A DNA stretch of 26,031 bases from a virus, in IMG/VR virus record IMGVR_UViG_3300040815_004009, positions 1 through 26,031 of that record; one strand, 5' to 3'. A program made the position numbers and the translations under genes. The stretch's first letter is position 1, and each line of letters opens with the position of its first letter. Positions 23,301 through 26,031 of this stretch are shown piece by piece. Under the pieces are notes generated by a model. That model had not been told where the DNA came from, searched no databases, and saw only the letters and a program-made list of their open reading frames with translations.

Positions 23301-24230
23301 ATGAATAACATGAAACAAATCTTGACAGAATGGCGCAAATTCCTAAACGAAAGATCAGTCGATCCTAGTTTTTATCCTCCTCAGTTCTCTGAAATGATTA
23401 AAAAGCTTAAAGAACTTGCACAACATAACTGGGTTTTCTTCGACACAGAAACAACAGGTCTACCAAATAAAGACGGATCAGTTCCAAATTTTGTTCAAAT
23501 AACTCAACTGGCAGCCATAGCATACAAAACAAATAATCTCGACCAAATACCTTCTCCTGTAAACGACGGAATGTTCAATGTTAAAATAGTCTTAACACCA
23601 GACACAGAAGCTGAAATAAAAAATCAACAAGCACAGCTAGACGCAGGAACTTATAAAGGCGATCCTAAATACTCGATTCCAGGTCTTTTAGACATGAATG
23701 ATTATTATGGCGGAGAAGATGTACCGCGCGTTAATCAAGCAGATGGTGCTGAAATGTTTAATCAATATATACAAGCACAAAAAACTGCCAGCCCAACAGG
23801 TAAGCTGGTCTTTTGGGCCCACAATTCTCCATTTGATGCAAAAATGACAAATCTTTTTTATCAAAGAGGTGGTTTAAACGCACCAGATATTGCTGTGATG
23901 GATTCAATTGCAATTATTGATAATTATCTAAAAGCTGTACTGCAATATGTACAAAAAAATGAAACTGAAATAAACGCTGAAGATAAACACATTATTGACA
24001 GCATTACGGCACTATCTTATAAAGGAAAACCTTATCTTGCTAGCCGGCTTGGTATGATGGCGACAGCATTTGAAATTGATAATGAGTCATGGCATGAAGC
24101 AACTGCTGATATTGGAATGACAATGGAAGTACTTTATAAAACATTGCAATATCTTCAAGACCCAAATAGAGGTGGTCGATTTGCGGTTGATACACTTAGA
24201 CCTAAATACCCATACAGAAGGAGAATGTAA
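23301..24230 (+). CDS. DEDDh 3'-5' exonuclease with N-terminal tag
   Basis: The protein has the three exonuclease motifs: FFDTETTG (D48, E50), AHNSPFDAKM (D179) and WHEATADIGMTMEV (H265, D270), giving the full DEDDh set of the DnaQ/epsilon-like superfamily that removes nucleotides from 3' ends with two metal ions. Insertions lie between motifs I and II (~90-160) and between II and III (~190-255). Ahead of the domain is MNNMKQILTEWRKFLNERSV, a tag variant with L-N-E at 15-17 that closely recalls T4-type internal protein signals. It lies on the plus strand, opposite to nearly everything else, with GGAGAG before the ATG, and its TAA overlaps the next ATG (TAATG). A role in DNA repair or degradation, acting after injection if the tag is a capsid signal, is inferred. 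Confidence 0.88.
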   Translation: MNNMKQILTEWRKFLNERSVDPSFYPPQFSEMIKKLKELAQHNWVFFDTETTGLPNKDGSVPNFVQITQLAAIAYKTNNLDQIPSPVNDGMFNVKIVLTPDTEAEIKNQQAQLDAGTYKGDPKYSIPGLLDMNDYYGGEDVPRVNQADGAEMFNQYIQAQKTASPTGKLVFWAHNSPFDAKMTNLFYQRGGLNAPDIAVMDSIAIIDNYLKAVLQYVQKNETEINAEDKHIIDSITALSYKGKPYLASRLGMMATAFEIDNESWHEATADIGMTMEVLYKTLQYLQDPNRGGRFAVDTLRPKYPYRRRM

Positions 24231-24568
24231 TGAAACCTAAAGTAATTATTAGCCCACGTTTTTGCAAAGCAATGAGCCTTTTTATTGATGTTTATGCGAT
24301 TACGTTATACCCGTTTATTATTGCAAAAGAACAGCTTGATATTACTATATATAACCACGAAAAGATTCACCTCGTTCAACAGAGAGAACTCTGGGTGGTA
24401 GGATTTTACCTTCTTTATATATGGTATTGGCTTAAAGCAAGATTTAAAGGTTTGAACGGAGCTGATGCGTATTATGCCATTCCATTTGAGAAAGAAGCAT
24501 ATACGCATCAAAAAAATTTAGGTTATCTTAAAACAAGAAAACCACATGCATGGCGTGATTTTTCCTAA
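24230..24568 (+). CDS. Small HExxH metallopeptidase-like protein with membrane segment
   Basis: A 112-residue protein whose core is YNHEKIHLVQQREL (H43-E44-x-x-H47, the zincin motif), then a hydrophobic segment VVGFYLLYIWYWL (~56-68) and FEKEAYTHQKN (E87 or E89 as possible third zinc ligand). The 'NHE.IH..Q..E...FY..Y....' pattern with a later 'FE.EAY' occurs in small uncharacterised proteins of bacteria. A metallopeptidase or at least a metal-binding fold associated with the membrane is likely; activity is not shown. The ATG overlaps the exonuclease stop by 1 nt (TAATG), so the two are coupled. Its stop overlaps the stop of the convergent minus-strand gene by 3 nt. Confidence 0.7.
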   Translation: MKPKVIISPRFCKAMSLFIDVYAITLYPFIIAKEQLDITIYNHEKIHLVQQRELWVVGFYLLYIWYWLKARFKGLNGADAYYAIPFEKEAYTHQKNLGYLKTRKPHAWRDFS

Positions 24569-25011
24569 GGTACTAAAGGACCTGGATAAACATCATCATC
24601 GTCGTCATCAAAGTCAAATTCATCATCTGCTAAGGGTGATGTGCTTTTTGTAAGCTTTGGTAATCTTATCTTGCTTCCTGGCGTATCATGGAAAAGTTGT
24701 GTTCCTAATTCTCTTTTTGCATAATCATAAAAGTTTGTATCAACTTCTGATAATGCTTCAGCAACTTTTTTCAATTGCCATTCATGACCAACAGCTTTAA
24801 CAGTTTCAAAAAATGTCATAGCATCCATCCCGGACATTTTCATAGTACTTTGGATTGAAGCATTTGTAACAAAATTCCAATCGAATCTTCTGCCCCACAG
24901 ATGGCCAAAAAGTTGGCTAAGATTAGGTCCAGAGCTAGTATACCTACCTTCTTGTAAGTTCCTAATTTCGTTTAAAATCATTTTTCTTAGTGAATTCCTA
25001 TTTAATTTCAT
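24565..25011 (-). CDS. Tagged protein with acidic tail (148 aa)
   Basis: The start is placed at the ATG at 25011 (MKLNRNSLRKMILNEIRNLQ), with AAGGAG about 8 nt upstream; a longer in-frame reading from 25038 would put that site inside the gene. The N-terminus is a good copy of the shared tag, with L-N-E at 13-15 and L-Q-E-G at 19-22. The middle is a compact, Trp/Phe-containing helical segment (LFGHLWGRRFDWNFVTNA, FFETVKAVGHEWQLKKVAEA, NFYDYAKRELGTQLF). The end is very acidic (DDEFDFDDDDDDVYPG). No known family. It converges on the HExxH gene, with overlapping stop codons and no visible terminator. Confidence 0.72.
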   Translation of the reverse strand: MKLNRNSLRKMILNEIRNLQEGRYTSSGPNLSQLFGHLWGRRFDWNFVTNASIQSTMKMSGMDAMTFFETVKAVGHEWQLKKVAEALSEVDTNFYDYAKRELGTQLFHDTPGSKIRLPKLTKSTSPLADDEFDFDDDDDDVYPGPLVP

Positions 25012-25044
25012 TTTTTCTCCTTTTAAAAATTTGGACAATATTAA

Positions 25045-25644
25045 TTATTCTAATCGAAATGAACTATACATTAAAATAACAGCCTGGCGAAAATCTTTTT
25101 CATAAAGATAAGGTTCAATACTAAATATTTCAGGCATTTGTTCCTCGGTTGTAGTTGTTGTATTACCTAAAAGACCTTGTGATTGTTTCTGTTTTGTTAA
25201 CTGTATTACACTTCTTTGGTGTTTATTAGATACTGTAGCTGATGAAACAGCATTCATTTCATGATCATGCAGCGTAATCGTAACATATGCTCTAACAGGA
25301 TTAATAACTACCTGTGTTTTTAGCACATACATGTATTCTGAAGTTGCGCATTTCACAGGCCTTGATAACCAATTGCAATCTTCATTAACAAACGTTGCTG
25401 ATGATGCATTATAAATGCTATTAATCATTCTTGGGTCTTTAACAAATGTTGCTTTATGAATAGTTGCAAAACCTGTAATTAAAGATTCAATCTCTGAAGA
25501 CTGATATGTTTTACCACCACCTATTACTACTGGCTTGTCAATAAATATTGTGATGCCTTTGACTGCAGTTATTGTAATCGACATATCAGGTTTGGGTTCA
25601 CCTGCAATTGACAAAAAACTTAACAAAAATAATAAAAAAAACAT
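25045..25644 (-). CDS. Exported protein of unknown function (199 aa, signal peptide)
   Basis: The N-terminus MFFLLFLLSFLSIAGEPKPD is a hydrophobic signal peptide with likely cleavage after A14 or G15; there is no lipobox Cys. The mature part is mixed strand/helix: KGITIFIDKPVVIGGGKTY, ESLITGFATIHKATFVKDPR, NSIYNASSATFVNEDCNWLS and YVLKTQVVINPVRAYVTITL, with two cysteines (CNWLSRPVKC) that could form a disulphide in the periplasm. AGGAG precedes the ATG. No enzyme motif. An envelope-directed protein, for example in superinfection control, lysis or host surface change, is possible but unsupported by sequence. Confidence 0.65.
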   Translation of the reverse strand: MFFLLFLLSFLSIAGEPKPDMSITITAVKGITIFIDKPVVIGGGKTYQSSEIESLITGFATIHKATFVKDPRMINSIYNASSATFVNEDCNWLSRPVKCATSEYMYVLKTQVVINPVRAYVTITLHDHEMNAVSSATVSNKHQRSVIQLTKQKQSQGLLGNTTTTTEEQMPEIFSIEPYLYEKDFRQAVILMYSSFRLE

Positions 25645-25702
25645 ACTTACTCCTAACTTAACTTGTTAAAAATAAGTATGCTTTAATAAACTTTATTTAT
25701 TC

Positions 25703-25894
25703 TTATTTTTTCTGAACAAAAGCATAAAGTTTTTCAGCTTCAGCAATAATATCTTCTGTTGAAGGAAATTTTACATTATGAGCAGCAACACCTTGATCTC
25801 GACATCGTTGCACTTCACTATGGTATGCTTCTACTAAAATTTGTTGGGCTTGGCCTAAAAGACCTTGGCGCAGTTCATATGGATTACTAGCCAT
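25703..25894 (-). CDS. Small conserved-type protein with NPYELR motif (63 aa)
   Basis: The start is placed at the ATG at 25894 because GGAG lies 8 nt upstream (GGAGAATATCATG); a longer reading to 25951 runs through AC-rich leader sequence (TFTHNTHTENI) and is unlikely. The protein MASNPYELRQGLLGQAQQIL, then VEAYHSEVQRC and FPSTEDIIAEAEKLYAFVQK is helical. I recall 'NPYELR...L..A...L...Y' followed by a 'P(T)xEDIIxxAxxLYxFV' helix from small proteins of T4-like marine phages; function unknown. A terminator of the preceding gene lies ~80 nt upstream, so it probably has its own promoter. Confidence 0.68.
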   Translation of the reverse strand: MASNPYELRQGLLGQAQQILVEAYHSEVQRCRDQGVAAHNVKFPSTEDIIAEAEKLYAFVQKK

Positions 25895-25924
25895 GATATT
25901 CTCCGTGTGTGTATTGTGTGTGAA

Positions 25925-25941
25925 TGTATCTAAATGATACA
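25925..25941. repeat. Short inverted repeat in leader of the 63-aa gene
   Basis: TGTATC-TAAAT-GATACA is a perfect 6-bp inverted repeat 30 nt upstream of the 63-residue gene. It could be an operator or a small leader hairpin. Only short, so chance is possible. Confidence 0.3.
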
Positions 25942-25974
25942 AAATAATCATACAAAATTTTTAATAAGTGTATA

Positions 25975-26002
25975 ATAAAAAAGGCGACCAAAAGGTCGCC
26001 TT
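25975..26002 (-). terminator. Strong intrinsic terminator at window edge
   Basis: AAGGCGACC-AAAA-GGTCGCCTT forms a perfect 9-bp GC-rich stem with a 4-nt loop, and on the minus strand is followed by TTTT and ATTATAC. It terminates a gene that enters from beyond 26031, and separates it from the 63-residue gene. Confidence 0.9.
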
Positions 26003-26031
26003 AGTTAACAGAATCTACCTAAAGATTAGAT

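Noticed and set aside
24305-24511. Minus-strand frame of 68 codons opposite the HExxH gene
   Set aside because: The plus-strand gene is coupled to the exonuclease and has a recognisable motif; the antisense frame lacks any start signal.
25650-25702. Possible terminator after the 63-aa gene
   Set aside because: Only very short AT pairs (AATAA/TTATT) can form; not convincing in AT-rich DNA.

Overview
This AT-rich window (by eye about one third G+C) is part of a contractile-tailed phage genome of the broad T4-like type. It is most reminiscent of marine T4-superfamily myoviruses, although the host cannot be read from the sequence. Evidence: a 163-residue gp19-type tail tube protein, two gp18-type tail sheath proteins, gp13/gp14/gp15-like neck proteins, a gp26/gp51-type (T4_baseplate family) protein, a tape measure protein and a LysM-like baseplate protein, all on the minus strand. 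No integrase, tRNA, CRISPR array or insertion sequence was seen.

Tail and neck block, transcribed right to left from about 17.2 kb to 1: gp13-like, gp14-like and gp15-like proteins, two giant paralogous sheaths (1043 and 1012 residues), the tail tube, an intrinsic terminator, the gp26-like chaperone with a hidden 87-codon out-of-frame partner, the tape measure, a 71-residue protein, an 1168-residue baseplate-type protein, and a LysM-like (gp53/gpX-like) protein cut by the window edge. The chaperone and its hidden partner are joined across a run of eight T, which looks like a programmed +1 (or -2) frameshift at the place where tailed phages usually encode frameshifted tail-assembly chaperones.

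Accessory block, minus strand 22.4 to 17.2 kb: a tight operon, with ATGA overlaps at most junctions. It encodes a Cys-rich protein, a LysM-lysozyme with a conserved C-terminal domain, a membrane-segment plus HNH nuclease protein, an unknown 379-residue protein, a 96-residue protein with a UGA-separated in-frame extension, and an acidic 220-residue protein. Six of these, plus the divergent DEDDh exonuclease (23.3 kb, plus strand) and a 148-residue protein at 24.6 kb, begin with variants of one short amphipathic N-terminal tag, roughly M-K-[IL]-x-x-x-x-L-[RNK]-x-[LIM]-[IL]-x-E. Each tag contains the [IL]-x-E tripeptide that T4-type prohead proteases cut. I infer a capsid-targeting and maturation tag like that of the T4 internal proteins, so this block would encode a set of head-packaged, probably injected, proteins. 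Further L-x-E-G sites lie exactly between domains of the lysozyme, which suggests polyprotein processing. This is the most interesting system in the window.

Right end: a small probable virion protein behind a GC-rich, foldable leader and its own terminator, a coiled-coil protein, a divergent promoter region, the exonuclease with a small HExxH protein (plus strand), then three more minus-strand genes (tagged acidic-tail protein, signal-peptide protein, small NPYELR protein) and a strong terminator at the window edge. All product names come from sequence reading and memory of families; no database search was run.
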